Shown piece by piece: positions 17,257 through 25,716 of a stretch of DNA of 64,000 nucleotides. The notes under the pieces are model-generated. The model was not told the DNA's origin. It did not search any database and saw only the letters and a program-made list of their open reading frames with translations. The stretch is from CADCUY01 sp964242735. Lineage in GTDB: Bacteria; Actinomycetota; Actinomycetes; Actinomycetales; Quadrisphaeraceae. Position 1 is the stretch's first letter, and each line of letters starts with the position of its first letter. The DNA is taken from positions 8,454 to 72,453 of the forward strand of contig CAXTAK010000018.1 of NCBI GenBank assembly GCA_964242735.1, in the 5' to 3' direction. The position numbers and the translations under genes are program-made.

Positions 17257-17320
17257 TCCCCCCTGCCGCACCGACGCGGCAGCCGGCTGAACGGCCGCGC
17301 TCCACCGACCTGGAGGAACC

Positions 17321-18238
17321 ATGCGTCGCACCACCACCACCACCACTGCCGTCGCCGCGGCCGCCCTGCTCGCCGCCGGCGTGATCGCCCCGACCGCCGC
17401 CTCGGCGTCGGACGGCTCGTCGAAGAAGTCCTCCGACTCCCGCCTGGAGGCCGTCGGGCTCAGCGACGGGGGCACGGCCCTCGTCAGCTTCCGCACCGAC
17501 CGGGCGAAGAACGTCAAGCACCTCGGCGTCGTCCAGGGCCTCGCCGGTGACGCCTCGCTCGTCGGCATCGACCACCGGGTGCAGAACGGCGAGCTGTACG
17601 GCCTCGGGAACGCCGGAGGCATCTACACGATCGACGGCACCACGGCCGTGAAGGTGGGCCAGCTGAGCGTCGCTCTCAGCGGCGCCGCCTTCGGCGTCGA
17701 CTTCAACCCCGCGGCCAACGCCCTGCGCGTGGTCAGCGACACCGGCCAGAACCTGCGCCAGCCCTTCCCCGCCGCGGTCGCAGGTGTCTTCTCCGACGGC
17801 CCGGCCGCCGGGGCAGCGACGGTCGTGGACGGGTCGCTGACCAACCCCGCCGCTCCGCCGGCCACCGGCACCACGCCGGCGACCGGGGTGACCGCGGTGG
17901 CGTACACCAACAACGACCTGGACCCCGACACCTCCACGGTGCTGCACGACATCGACACGGTCCTGGACCGCCTCTCCCTGCAGGTCCCGGCGAACGCCGG
18001 CACCCTCTCGCCGGTCGGCAACCTGCTGGTCGACGCCGGGCTCGACTCGGGGTTCGACATCTACAGCACCGTCCGTGACGGGCGCAGCGTCGCCGTCGAG
18101 GGCTTCGCGGTGACGCAGCCGGGCAGCGCCGGGGCCTACCGGCTGTACTCGATCAACCTCGCCACCGGCGAAGCCGCCGAGATCGGCAGCTTCGAGAAGG
18201 ACGTCACCGACATCGCCATCCCCCTGGACCAGCGCTGA
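17321..18238 (+). CDS. Secreted DUF4394 domain protein
   Basis: A 305-residue exported protein. The N-terminus is a signal peptide: MRRTTTTTT, a hydrophobic core AAAALLAAGVIAPTAA, and an ASA site near residue 29. The rest follows the DUF4394 pattern: repeated strand-turn units with GGIYTID, SGAAFGVDFNPAANALRVVSDTGQNLR, TAVAYTNNDLD, LHDIDTVLDRL and GFAVTQPG, probably forming a beta-propeller-like fold. Its function is not established. The AGGAG site eight bases before the ATG sets the start. The divergent ECF sigma operon and the shared promoter motif make it the likely main target of that sigma factor, so it may act at the cell surface under envelope stress. Confidence 0.88.
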   Translation: MRRTTTTTTAVAAAALLAAGVIAPTAASASDGSSKKSSDSRLEAVGLSDGGTALVSFRTDRAKNVKHLGVVQGLAGDASLVGIDHRVQNGELYGLGNAGGIYTIDGTTAVKVGQLSVALSGAAFGVDFNPAANALRVVSDTGQNLRQPFPAAVAGVFSDGPAAGAATVVDGSLTNPAAPPATGTTPATGVTAVAYTNNDLDPDTSTVLHDIDTVLDRLSLQVPANAGTLSPVGNLLVDAGLDSGFDIYSTVRDGRSVAVEGFAVTQPGSAGAYRLYSINLATGEAAEIGSFEKDVTDIAIPLDQR

Positions 18239-18257
18239 GCACCCCCGCGCCACTGCG

Positions 18258-18292
18258 CTGCGCCACCCCGCCGACCCAGCGGGGTGGCGCAG
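18258..18292 (+). terminator. Intrinsic terminator after the DUF4394 gene
   Basis: A 14-bp perfect stem, CTGCGCCACCCCGC (18258-18271) with GCGGGGTGGCGCAG (18279-18292), and a 7-base loop lie 20 bases after the stop codon. No U tract follows. Confidence 0.75.
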
Positions 18293-18305
18293 TGCGCTGT
18301 CTACA

Positions 18306-18524
18306 GTGGAGCCGGTGACCCTGGAACCGTGGCTGCTGGAGGTGCTCGCCGCACCGGACCACCACGGACCCCTGCACCTGGTCGACGCCACCACCCTGTA
18401 CGACCCGGTGGGTCGCCGCGCCTACCGCATCGACGACGGTGTCCCGGTGCTGCTCCTCGCAGAGGCCCGCGCCGTCGACGACGCGGAGCACGAGCGCCTG
18501 ACCGCCACCGCACCCCGCCCCTGA
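18306..18524 (+). CDS. Trm112-like small protein
   Basis: A 72-residue protein resembling the Trm112/UPF0434 family. It has the order LLEVLAAPDHHGPL (where zinc-binding members have CPxCxGxL), then LYDPVGRRAYRIDDGVPVLL, the hallmark RRAYxIxDGIPxLL segment. The cysteines are replaced, as is common in actinobacterial copies, so no zinc is expected. Eukaryotic and archaeal Trm112 activates several methyltransferases; the bacterial role is not settled. Translation could start at GTG 18306 or at the GTG four codons later. It begins immediately after the terminator stem and ends 74 bases before the SbcD-like gene. Confidence 0.75.
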   Translation: MEPVTLEPWLLEVLAAPDHHGPLHLVDATTLYDPVGRRAYRIDDGVPVLLLAEARAVDDAEHERLTATAPRP

Positions 18525-18598
18525 GCCCACGCCCAGCGCTCACAGCTCCCGGGCGCGATCCACCACCGCGTGTCGGTGGTGTGGCACACACTCCCCGC

Positions 18599-19837
18599 AT
18601 GCGCCTGGTGCACGCCGCAGACCTCCACGTCGACTCCCCGCTGCGCGGCCTGTCGCGCCTGGGCGACGACGACCTGGCCGACCGGCTGCGCTCGGCCACG
18701 CGTCGAGCCGTGGAGAACCTCGTGAGCCTCGTGGTGGAGTCCGGGGCTCAGGTGCTCCTCCTGGCGGGCGACCTCTACGACGGCGACTGGCAGGACTGGG
18801 CGACGGGGCAGTTCGTCGCCGCGCAGCTCGGCGTCCTCCACGACCACGGCATCCCAGTGGTCACCATCGCCGGCAACCACGACGCGGAGTCCGAGATCAC
18901 CCGGTCCCTGCGCCTGCCGCCCAACGTCACCGTGCTGAGCACCGCCTCGGCGGAGACGACCGTCCTCGACGACCTGGGCCTGGCGGTGCACGGGCAGGGG
19001 TTCGCGACCAGGGCGGTGACCGCGAACCTCGCGGCCGCCTACCCCGCCCGGGTCCCCGGGCTGGTCAACGCCGGCCTGCTGCACTCCTCGGTCGGGGGCG
19101 CGGAGGGACACGAGCGGTACGCGCCCTGCACGGTCGCCGACCTGACCGGCCTGGGCTACGACTACCTCGCCCTCGGGCACGTGCACACCCGGGCCGTGCT
19201 CGCCGACGGGGAGCACACGGTGGCCTTCGCCGGCAACACCCAGGGGCGCCACCCCCGCGAGACGGGGCCCAAGGGCGCGTGGGTCGTGGACGTCGCGGGG
19301 CAGGGCCAGGGGGCGGAGCTGACCTTCGCCCCGCTGGACGTGGCGCGGTGGGCCGCCGTGGAGGTGGACGCTCAGGGGTGCGCGGACCTCGACGAGGTCC
19401 TGGCGCGCGCCTCCGCCGCGCTGGGCGCCGCGGTGACCGAGGCCGGGGACCGCCCGGTGGTCGCCCGGGTGTCGGTGACCGGGGCGACGCCGGCCGCGGG
19501 ACAGCTCGCCGACGGGGACGGCGTCGCCGAGCAGCTGCGCGCTGACGGCGCCCGCCTGGGGGTGACGGTGGAGAAGGTCCGGGTGCGCACCCGCGCGACC
19601 GCGGCGTCCGGGCCGGTCGACGAGGAGCTGCGCGCGGCGGTGGTCGCCGCGGCCCGCGCCCTGGCCGGTGACCCCGCCGCGGTGCGCGACCTGCTGCAGC
19701 CCATGGCCTCGGAGCTCGGCCCGCACCTGCGCGAGGCGGGACTGCTGGACCTCGGTTCACCCGAACGCCTCGCCGAGCTGGCCACCGAGGCCGCCGACGG
19801 CCTCGACGCGCTGCTGGTCGAGGGGGGCCTGCGGTGA
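18599..19837 (+). CDS. SbcD/YhaO-like metallophosphoesterase nuclease subunit
   Basis: A 412-residue calcineurin-like phosphoesterase. All metal-binding motifs of the Mre11/SbcD family are present: ADLHVDS (Asp8, His10), LLLAGDLYDGD, IAGNHD, LLHSS and LGHVHTR. Residues after about 250 form the capping and partner-binding region, with repeated helices that probably contact the ATPase. It should act as the nuclease of a two-subunit double-strand-break or hairpin processing complex. The next gene starts inside its stop codon (GTGA), a coupling typical of such pairs. The ATG at 18599 (MRLVHAADLH) is the natural start, since the family begins directly with this strand. Confidence 0.88.
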   Translation: MRLVHAADLHVDSPLRGLSRLGDDDLADRLRSATRRAVENLVSLVVESGAQVLLLAGDLYDGDWQDWATGQFVAAQLGVLHDHGIPVVTIAGNHDAESEITRSLRLPPNVTVLSTASAETTVLDDLGLAVHGQGFATRAVTANLAAAYPARVPGLVNAGLLHSSVGGAEGHERYAPCTVADLTGLGYDYLALGHVHTRAVLADGEHTVAFAGNTQGRHPRETGPKGAWVVDVAGQGQGAELTFAPLDVARWAAVEVDAQGCADLDEVLARASAALGAAVTEAGDRPVVARVSVTGATPAAGQLADGDGVAEQLRADGARLGVTVEKVRVRTRATAASGPVDEELRAAVVAAARALAGDPAAVRDLLQPMASELGPHLREAGLLDLGSPERLAELATEAADGLDALLVEGGLR

Positions 19838-22800
19838 CCGGCAGCACGCTGAGGGTCCTGCGCCTGCTGCGGTACGGGGCGCTGACCGACGTCGCGCTGG
19901 CGCTGGGCCCGGGGGTGACGGTGGTCGTCGGACCCAACGAGGCGGGCAAGTCCACGACGCTCGCCGCCCTCGGCGACCTGCTGTGGGGGCTACCGCTGAA
20001 GCACCCGCTGAGCGCGCTGGTGCCCCGCGCGCAGGTGCGGCTGAGCGCTGAGCTGGAGGACGGCACGACCGTGGTGCGCACCTCGCGCGGGCTCTTCGCG
20101 CCCGACGGGTTGACGCGGGCGGAGCACCCGTGGGGCGCTGACGGGGAGGCGCACCGCACCAGCTGGACCACCTCCTACGGACTGGACCACACGGCGCTGC
20201 GCCGGGGCGGCCAGGAGGTGTGCGCCGGCAGCGGTGACCTCGCCGAGGTGGTCTTCACCGCCCGGGAGGGCCAGGGCGTGCACGACCTCCTCGCGCACCT
20301 GCGCGAGCGCGCCGACGAGCTGTACAAGGACCACCGGGGCAACCGCGGCGTGGCGGTGCGCCGCGCCCTGGTCGAGCACACAGCGGCCCGCGAGGCCGTC
20401 GCCGCGGCCACCACGCGCGCCTCCGCGGTGGTCGCGGCCGAGGAGCGCGTGGCAGCGCTGCGCGAGCAGGTGGCCTCGGCGACGGAGCGGGAGCTGGCCG
20501 CGGCGCGCGAGCGGGCCGGCGCCGAGCGCCAGCAGCGGTGCTGGGCGGACGCGGCGGCGCTGTCAGCCGTGCGCGCTGAGCTGGTCGGCGCCTCCGGCGC
20601 TGAGCTGGTCGGCGCCTCCGGCGCTGTGCTCGACGAAGCGGCGCTGACCGCCTGGGACGAGGCGGTAGCCGCGCTGGGGGCGGCGCGGCAGGCGCGCGAG
20701 GCTCTGGCGGATGACGTCGCGCGGTGGCGCTCGGAGCAGCAGCGGCTGGTGCGGGAGCCGCACCTGGTCCTCGACGAGGCCGCCGTCACCGCCCTGCACG
20801 AGCAGGCGCGGGCCCGCGAGGACGACCGGGCGCGGGCGGGCGCCCTGCACGCCGAGGCCGACGGGCACGAGCGCGCCGCGCGCGCCGCGCTGGGCCAGCT
20901 CGGCGCCGATGCGGGCGTGGGCATCGGTGAGCTGCTCGCGGTGCTGGGCGGGCCGGCGGACGTGGCGACCCAGCTCGACCGCGCCGCCGACGAGCACGCG
21001 CGGCTCCAGGCGACCGCCGCCGCCGCTGCGGAGGCTCTGAGCAGTGCTCGGAGCGCGGCAGCGGTGGCCGAGGCCGGCGGTGCGCTGCCCGACCCCACCC
21101 TCGTGGCCCCGGTCGCGGAGGCGGTGAGGGTCCTGGAGGCCGACGGCTCGCCCGCCGCACGGTGGCGGGAGGCCCGCGAGCTGGCGGCCGCGGCAGGGGC
21201 CTCGCGCCGGGAGCGGCTGCTCGAGGCCGGTGCCACCAGCCCCGACGGCGGCGCGCCGCCGCCGCCGACCGCGGAGTGGGTGAGCGGCGCGGGCACCGCG
21301 CTGGTCGCCGCCCGCAGCGCGGAGGAGGCGGCGGCGCGCGAGCAGGACGACGCGCGCGAGGCGCTGGAGGTGGCGCGGGCCGCGGTGGCCGAGGTGGCGG
21401 TCCCCACCGTGGACGCGGAGGCCGTCGCGGTGCTGCGCGCCGAGCGGGACGCGGTGTGGGCGCGGATGCGCGCCGTCCTGACCGGGGCGCCAGGCACCCC
21501 TCGGGACGCCGTGACCGGTGCGGGCAGCGGGGATGACGGGGCCGGCCGGGTGGGTGCGGGGAACGCGGTGGAGGCCGGCGCCCTGGCTGGGGCCCTCACC
21601 GCGGCGCTGGCCGCCGCTGACGCCGGCGCGGACGCGCTGCTCGCCGCCGCAGCGCTGACCGCCCGGGCCGCCGCGACCCGGCAGGCCCTCGCCGAGCGCA
21701 CCGACGCCGTGGAGGCGGCGGGCGCTGCGCTGGTCGACGCGCGCGGGGAGCGGGAGCGCGCGGAGGCGGCGTACGCGCTGGGCTGGGAGGTAGCTGGCAC
21801 CGCCGCGCCTCCGGTGGGCGAGGCGGAGGCGGTGCGGCGAGCCCTCGTGCAGGCCGCCGCCGCTGACCGCGCGGTGGCCGAGCACACCGGCCGGGCCGGG
21901 CGTGCCGGTGACGAGAGCGCCTCCTGGGCAGCGCGCCTGAGCGACCTGCTCACCACCGCGGGCTGCCCGCGCGCGGTCGGCGCAGCAGACGCCACCGCGC
22001 TGGAGGCGCTGCTGGCGGCGGCGCGCGAGCTGGTCGCGGTCTCCGACGGGAGCCGGGAGGCGCGCCTGCAGCGGCGCGGCGCCGCGGCGGCGGTCTCGGT
22101 CGCGGAGACGGCGGTCGCCGACGGCACGGAGGCCCTCCACCGGTGGCAGGAGCGGTGGACCGCGCTGCTGGCGGCCGCCGACCTCCCCGCGGTGCTGGAC
22201 CCGGTGGGGTGGGCGAGTCGGCGCACCCTGCTCGCGGCCGCGGCGCAGGCCGCCACCGAGGCCGACCGGCGACGCGCCGAGGCTGCCGCCGCCGGCGCCG
22301 CGTGGGAGTCCTTCGCCGCTGCCGCCGCCGCCGCGGGCGCCCGCCACGGCGGGGCCGGTGCCGAGCCCGCCGCCGTGGTGGCAGCCCTGTGGGCGCGCCT
22401 GACCAGCGCCCGGCGCGACGAGGGGATCTGGGAGGACAGGCAGCGCGCGCTGACCACCGCGGCCGCCGACGACGACCGCCTCGCCCACGAGCAGGCCCGC
22501 GCCCGCGCCGCGGTGGCGGCGGTGCGCGCGCTGCCGGCCCTCGCCGAGGTGAGCGACGAGCGGGAGGAGGCCGCCGTCATCGAGCGGTCCCGCCGCGTGC
22601 TGGCCCTGCGGGAGCGCGAGAGCGAGCTGCTGCGGGGTGTGGCGGCCTCGGCCGGGCCAGCGGCGGACGTCGAGGAGCTGCTCACCACCCTCGAGGGCGT
22701 GGACGCCGAGCGGCTCGACCAGCTCGCCCGTGACGCCGGGGAGGCGGCCGCCGCAGCCGGCGCGGCACGTGACGCCGCCCGCGACGCGCTGACCACGGCG

Positions 22801-23493
22801 TCGCTGGCGCTGGCGCAACTGACCGACGGGGGCAGTGCCGCGGCGCGGCGGGCGCTCGAGCAGGAGAAGCTCGCCGCCCTCGCCGAGGTCGCCGAGCGGT
22901 ACGCGGTCGCGCACCTGCAGCGCACCGTCCTCGCGCAGCAGGTGCAGGCGCACGCCGACCAGCACGCCAGCCCCCTGCTGCACGAGGCCGGTCAGCTGCT
23001 CGAGCGCCTCACCGACGGGCGGTGGGTGGGCATCGCCGCTCGTGGTGGAGGAGCGGGCCGCTCGCTGGACGTCGTCGACGGCGCCGGTGAGCACCACGAG
23101 ACCTCCCAGCTCTCCGAGGGCACCGCCGACCAGGTCTTCCTCGCCCTGCGCCTGGCGGGCATCGCCCAGCTGCAGGGCGAGCGCGCCCGCGCCGGGCGGC
23201 CCGCGCTGCCGGTGGTGCTCGACGACGCGCTGATGACCTTCGACGACGCGCGCGCGACCCGTGCCCTCGGCGTCTGCGCCGACCTCGGGCTGCAGGTGGT
23301 GGTCCTGACGCACCACGACCACCTCGGCTCCCTCGCGGCGGCGCTGCGGCGCCCGGAGGTCGTGGTCGAACGCCTGGGTCCGCCGGCAGCGGTGGTGGCG
23401 AGTGCGGCGCCGCAGGTGGTGCGGTCGGCGCTGGCCGCTCCACGGCGACCGTCGGGTGAGGTGGTCACCGCGGCCGACGAGCTGCCGCTGTAG
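19834..23493 (+). CDS. SbcC/YhaN-like AAA family ATPase (Rad50-type)
   Basis: A 1219-residue SMC-like ATPase. The N-terminal half-site has GPNEAGKST (residues 33-41) and a SYGLDHTALRRGG segment typical of YhaN. A very long alanine- and glutamate-rich coiled-coil region (about 170-1050) follows, then the C-terminal half-site with the signature LSEGTADQVFLALRLA and Walker B LPVVLDDALMTFDD, and the late His of VVVLTHHDH. No CxxC zinc hook could be found at the coil apex, which fits the YhaN rather than the Rad50 subtype. It pairs with the upstream nuclease. A 24-bp tandem repeat sits in the first coil. Confidence 0.88.
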   Translation: MTGSTLRVLRLLRYGALTDVALALGPGVTVVVGPNEAGKSTTLAALGDLLWGLPLKHPLSALVPRAQVRLSAELEDGTTVVRTSRGLFAPDGLTRAEHPWGADGEAHRTSWTTSYGLDHTALRRGGQEVCAGSGDLAEVVFTAREGQGVHDLLAHLRERADELYKDHRGNRGVAVRRALVEHTAAREAVAAATTRASAVVAAEERVAALREQVASATERELAAARERAGAERQQRCWADAAALSAVRAELVGASGAELVGASGAVLDEAALTAWDEAVAALGAARQAREALADDVARWRSEQQRLVREPHLVLDEAAVTALHEQARAREDDRARAGALHAEADGHERAARAALGQLGADAGVGIGELLAVLGGPADVATQLDRAADEHARLQATAAAAAEALSSARSAAAVAEAGGALPDPTLVAPVAEAVRVLEADGSPAARWREARELAAAAGASRRERLLEAGATSPDGGAPPPPTAEWVSGAGTALVAARSAEEAAAREQDDAREALEVARAAVAEVAVPTVDAEAVAVLRAERDAVWARMRAVLTGAPGTPRDAVTGAGSGDDGAGRVGAGNAVEAGALAGALTAALAAADAGADALLAAAALTARAAATRQALAERTDAVEAAGAALVDARGERERAEAAYALGWEVAGTAAPPVGEAEAVRRALVQAAAADRAVAEHTGRAGRAGDESASWAARLSDLLTTAGCPRAVGAADATALEALLAAARELVAVSDGSREARLQRRGAAAAVSVAETAVADGTEALHRWQERWTALLAAADLPAVLDPVGWASRRTLLAAAAQAATEADRRRAEAAAAGAAWESFAAAAAAAGARHGGAGAEPAAVVAALWARLTSARRDEGIWEDRQRALTTAAADDDRLAHEQARARAAVAAVRALPALAEVSDEREEAAVIERSRRVLALRERESELLRGVAASAGPAADVEELLTTLEGVDAERLDQLARDAGEAAAAAGAARDAARDALTTASLALAQLTDGGSAAARRALEQEKLAALAEVAERYAVAHLQRTVLAQQVQAHADQHASPLLHEAGQLLERLTDGRWVGIAARGGGAGRSLDVVDGAGEHHETSQLSEGTADQVFLALRLAGIAQLQGERARAGRPALPVVLDDALMTFDDARATRALGVCADLGLQVVVLTHHDHLGSLAAALRRPEVVVERLGPPAAVVASAAPQVVRSALAAPRRPSGEVVTAADELPL
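20573..20620 (+). repeat. Two exact 24-bp tandem repeats within the SbcC/YhaN-like gene
   Basis: The unit (bases 20573-20596, again 20597-20620) encodes ELVGASGA twice in frame and starts a third time with GCGCTG. Eight residues per unit keep the frame and would change the length of the coiled coil. Confidence 0.9.
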
Positions 23494-23511
23494 GCCGCCG
23501 GCGCACCGCCG

Positions 23512-24288
23512 TCAGAGCGTGGCGTCGTCCTCCGGGTGCCCCGCCCCGCGGTCCCCGGCCGGTGTCCCGCTGACCGGTGCGGGCCCGGTCGGTGCGGGCC
23601 CGGTCGGTGCGGACGCGGCCCGTGCGAGGCCGACCGCAGCGGAGGCGATCGGTGCGGGGAGCCCGCCGGGCGCAGCGGGTCCTGTCGGGCCGAGGTCGTA
23701 CCCGGTGAGCGCCCAGTCCCGCCCGCGCCGGGCGAGGACCGCCCACCGGGCGTTGCCCAGGGCTCCGAGGCGGGGCCAGTTGGCGATGCCCAGGTCGAGG
23801 AGGGTGAGGATGCCCGCCCGGGCAGCGCCGCCGTGGGTGCTGACCACCAGCGTCCCGTCGTCCGGTGTGGCCTCCGCGTGGCGGGTGATGGCGTCGACGA
23901 CCCGGACACCGACCTCGCTGCGCTTCTCCCCGCCGCCGATGCGCACGTCCTCACCCCCGCGCCACGCCGCGTACTCACGCGGCCACCGGGCGGCGATCTC
24001 AGCGTGCCCGTGACCCTGCCACGACCCGGCGTGCACCTCGCGGAAGTCCTCGTCGACGTGCGTGGGCAGCGCGGTGAGCTCGGCGAGGACCGCCAGGGTC
24101 CACGCCGCGCGCGTCAGGTCCGAGGTCACCAGCCGCGCCGGGGGGAGCTGCGCGAGCACCGCCGCCGCGCGGTGGGCCTGCGCGACGCCCTCCTCGTCCA
24201 GCGGGACGTCGAGCTGGCCCTGGAACCGTGCGCTCGCGTTGTACGCCGTGCGCCCGTGGCGCCACAGCACCACCGCCGCGGCGCTCAC
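23512..24288 (-). CDS. gpgP: Histidine phosphatase family protein, probable glucosyl-3-phosphoglycerate phosphatase
   Basis: A 258-residue member of the phosphoglycerate mutase-like histidine phosphatases. The catalytic motif is WRHGRTAYN (His11), with the second His in STHGGAARAG and the conserved ARFQGQLDVPLDEEG and DFREVHAGSWQG segments. In mycobacteria the gene after nadD and rsfS encodes GpgP, which removes phosphate from glucosyl-3-phosphoglycerate in methylglucose lipopolysaccharide synthesis. The same order here supports this name, but substrate use is not proven. The C-terminal 50 residues are an added low-complexity tail with a tandem 15-bp repeat (PTGPA units near 23577-23606). Confidence 0.7.
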   Translation of the reverse strand: MSAAAVVLWRHGRTAYNASARFQGQLDVPLDEEGVAQAHRAAAVLAQLPPARLVTSDLTRAAWTLAVLAELTALPTHVDEDFREVHAGSWQGHGHAEIAARWPREYAAWRGGEDVRIGGGEKRSEVGVRVVDAITRHAEATPDDGTLVVSTHGGAARAGILTLLDLGIANWPRLGALGNARWAVLARRGRDWALTGYDLGPTGPAAPGGLPAPIASAAVGLARAASAPTGPAPTGPAPVSGTPAGDRGAGHPEDDATL

Positions 24289-24304
24289 CCGGGCGCCGCC
24301 GCGC

Positions 24305-24697
24305 TCATGGGGCGGGCGCCCCGACCTGACCGCTGGTGACCTCGGCCGGCAGCGGGATCACCGGGCCGTCCTTCCACAGCCGCTCCAGGGCGTAGTACTG
24401 GCGGTCCTCGGCCAGCTGCACGTGCACGACGATGTCGGCGTAGTCGAGCAGCACCCACCGCGACTCGCTCACGCCCTCGCGGCGCACCAGCTTCGCGCCG
24501 ATCTTGGCCAGCGACTCCTGCACCGCGTCGACCACCGCCCCCACCTGCCGCTGGTTCGCTGCGGCGGCGAGGACGAAGACGTCGGTGATCACGAGCTGGT
24601 CGCTGACGTCCAGGGCGAGGATCTCGGTGGCCTGCTTGGCCGACGCGGCGGTGGCGGCAGCGACGGCGAGCTCGACGGCGCGCTCGGTGGCGGTCAC
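24305..24697 (-). CDS. rsfS: Ribosome silencing factor RsfS
   Basis: A 130-residue protein of the RsfS/Iojap family. It has AKQATEILALDVSDQLVITDVFVLAAAANQRQV, with its typical LDVS-x6-DVFV pattern, then VRREGVSESRWVLLDYADIVVHV and FR-like ALERLWKDGPV. RsfS binds ribosomal protein L14 and blocks subunit joining when nutrients are scarce. The GTG at 24697 is selected because CAGGAG lies a few bases before it and the family starts with a TATERAVELA helix. It lies in the usual actinobacterial order nadD-rsfS-gpgP and 16 bases before the phosphatase gene. Confidence 0.93.
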   Translation of the reverse strand: MTATERAVELAVAAATAASAKQATEILALDVSDQLVITDVFVLAAAANQRQVGAVVDAVQESLAKIGAKLVRREGVSESRWVLLDYADIVVHVQLAEDRQYYALERLWKDGPVIPLPAEVTSGQVGAPAP

Positions 24698-24795
24698 GGG
24701 ACTCCTGCTCGGGGGTGGCACGGGGACAGCACGCCAGTCTGGCACGCGGGCGCGACCCACCCCGCTGAGGTCGGCCCGCGGGGCGGCCCGGCGAG

Positions 24796-25425
24796 TCACG
24801 TGTCGGGGTCAGCCGGTGGCGGCTCGTAGAGCCGGTGCTTGGCGATGTACTGCACCACCCCGTCCGGCACGAGGTACCAGATCGGGCGTCCGGCGCGCAC
24901 CCGGCGTCGGACGTCGGTGCTGGAGATGGCGAGCGCGGGCACCTCCAGCAGGCTCACCCGGTCGACCAGGTGCTGCGGCAGGTGGTGCAGGGCCAGCTCG
25001 TGGCCGGGTCGGGTCACCCCCACCAGGCGGGCGAGGTCGAACGCCCGCTCGGCGTCCTTCCAGGTGAGGATCTGCGCGAGCGCGTCGGCCCCGGTGATGA
25101 AGTGCAGCTCACCGTCGGGGCGCTGGGCCTGGAGGTCCTCGAGGGTGTCGACGGTGTACGTGGGCCCGTCGCGGTCGACGTCGACGCGGCTGACGGTGAA
25201 GGCGGGGTTGGAGGCAGTGGCCACCACGGTCATGAGGTAGCGGTGCTCGGCGGGGGAGACGACCCGGGTGGACTTCTGCCACGGCTCGCCCGTGGGCACG
25301 AAGATCACCTCGTCGAGCGCGTACCGGCTCGCGGCTTCGCTCGCGGCCACCAGGTGTCCGTGGTGGACGGGGTCGAAGGTGCCGCCCATGACACCCAGGC
25401 GCGTCCTCCGGGCAGCAGCCCCCAC
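24796..25425 (-). CDS. nadD: Nicotinate-nucleotide adenylyltransferase NadD
   Basis: A 209-residue nucleotidyltransferase that makes deamido-NAD from nicotinate mononucleotide and ATP. The nucleotide-binding motif GGTFDPVHHGHL (residues 14-25) with its HxGH, the FVPTGEPWQKS substrate loop, HFITGADAL and the ISSTDVRRR signature are all intact. The GTG start at 25425 gives a normal N-terminus 13 residues before the first motif. It stands downstream of a small membrane protein and proA and upstream of rsfS, in what looks like one long minus-strand operon. Confidence 0.95.
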   Translation of the reverse strand: MGAAARRTRLGVMGGTFDPVHHGHLVAASEAASRYALDEVIFVPTGEPWQKSTRVVSPAEHRYLMTVVATASNPAFTVSRVDVDRDGPTYTVDTLEDLQAQRPDGELHFITGADALAQILTWKDAERAFDLARLVGVTRPGHELALHHLPQHLVDRVSLLEVPALAISSTDVRRRVRAGRPIWYLVPDGVVQYIAKHRLYEPPPADPDT

Positions 25426-25443
25426 CGTTCTGGTGCCGCCGCT

Positions 25444-25656
25444 TCAGTGCCGCTTGCGGGTGCTGCGGAAGGCGAAGGTCACCAGCAGCAGGAAGACGAA
25501 GATGCCCGCGGCGATGGCGGGGTAGGCCAGCTCGGGGAGCTCGATCGAGCGGCGGAACCCCTCGTCGGCGCCTGGCCCACCCTCGTTGCCGCCGGCCTCA
25601 CCGCCGAAGCTCCCCGCCTCGCCGAGCAGGATCGCGAGGGACACCATCACGTGCAT
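25444..25656 (-). CDS. Small single-pass membrane protein, function unknown
   Basis: A 70-residue protein (from ATG 25656) with a hydrophobic N-terminus MHVMVSLAILL, a glycine/glutamate-rich middle, a transmembrane helix AYPAIAAGIFVFLLLVTFAF, and a basic cytoplasmic end RSTRKRH. A longer frame to 25704 lacks support. Small membrane proteins of this type occur beside nadD in other actinobacteria, but no function is known to me. It lies 18 bases before nadD and about 60 bases after proA. Confidence 0.65.
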   Translation of the reverse strand: MHVMVSLAILLGEAGSFGGEAGGNEGGPGADEGFRRSIELPELAYPAIAAGIFVFLLLVTFAFRSTRKRH

Positions 25657-25716
25657 GGCGCCATCGTGGCACAGCCGCCCTCCACGGCCCGGATGGTGCG
25701 GCACGGCCCGGGGCGG

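Noticed and set aside
18306..18524. Zinc-binding Trm112
   Set aside because: The cysteines of the zinc knuckle are absent, so only the fold-level similarity is claimed.
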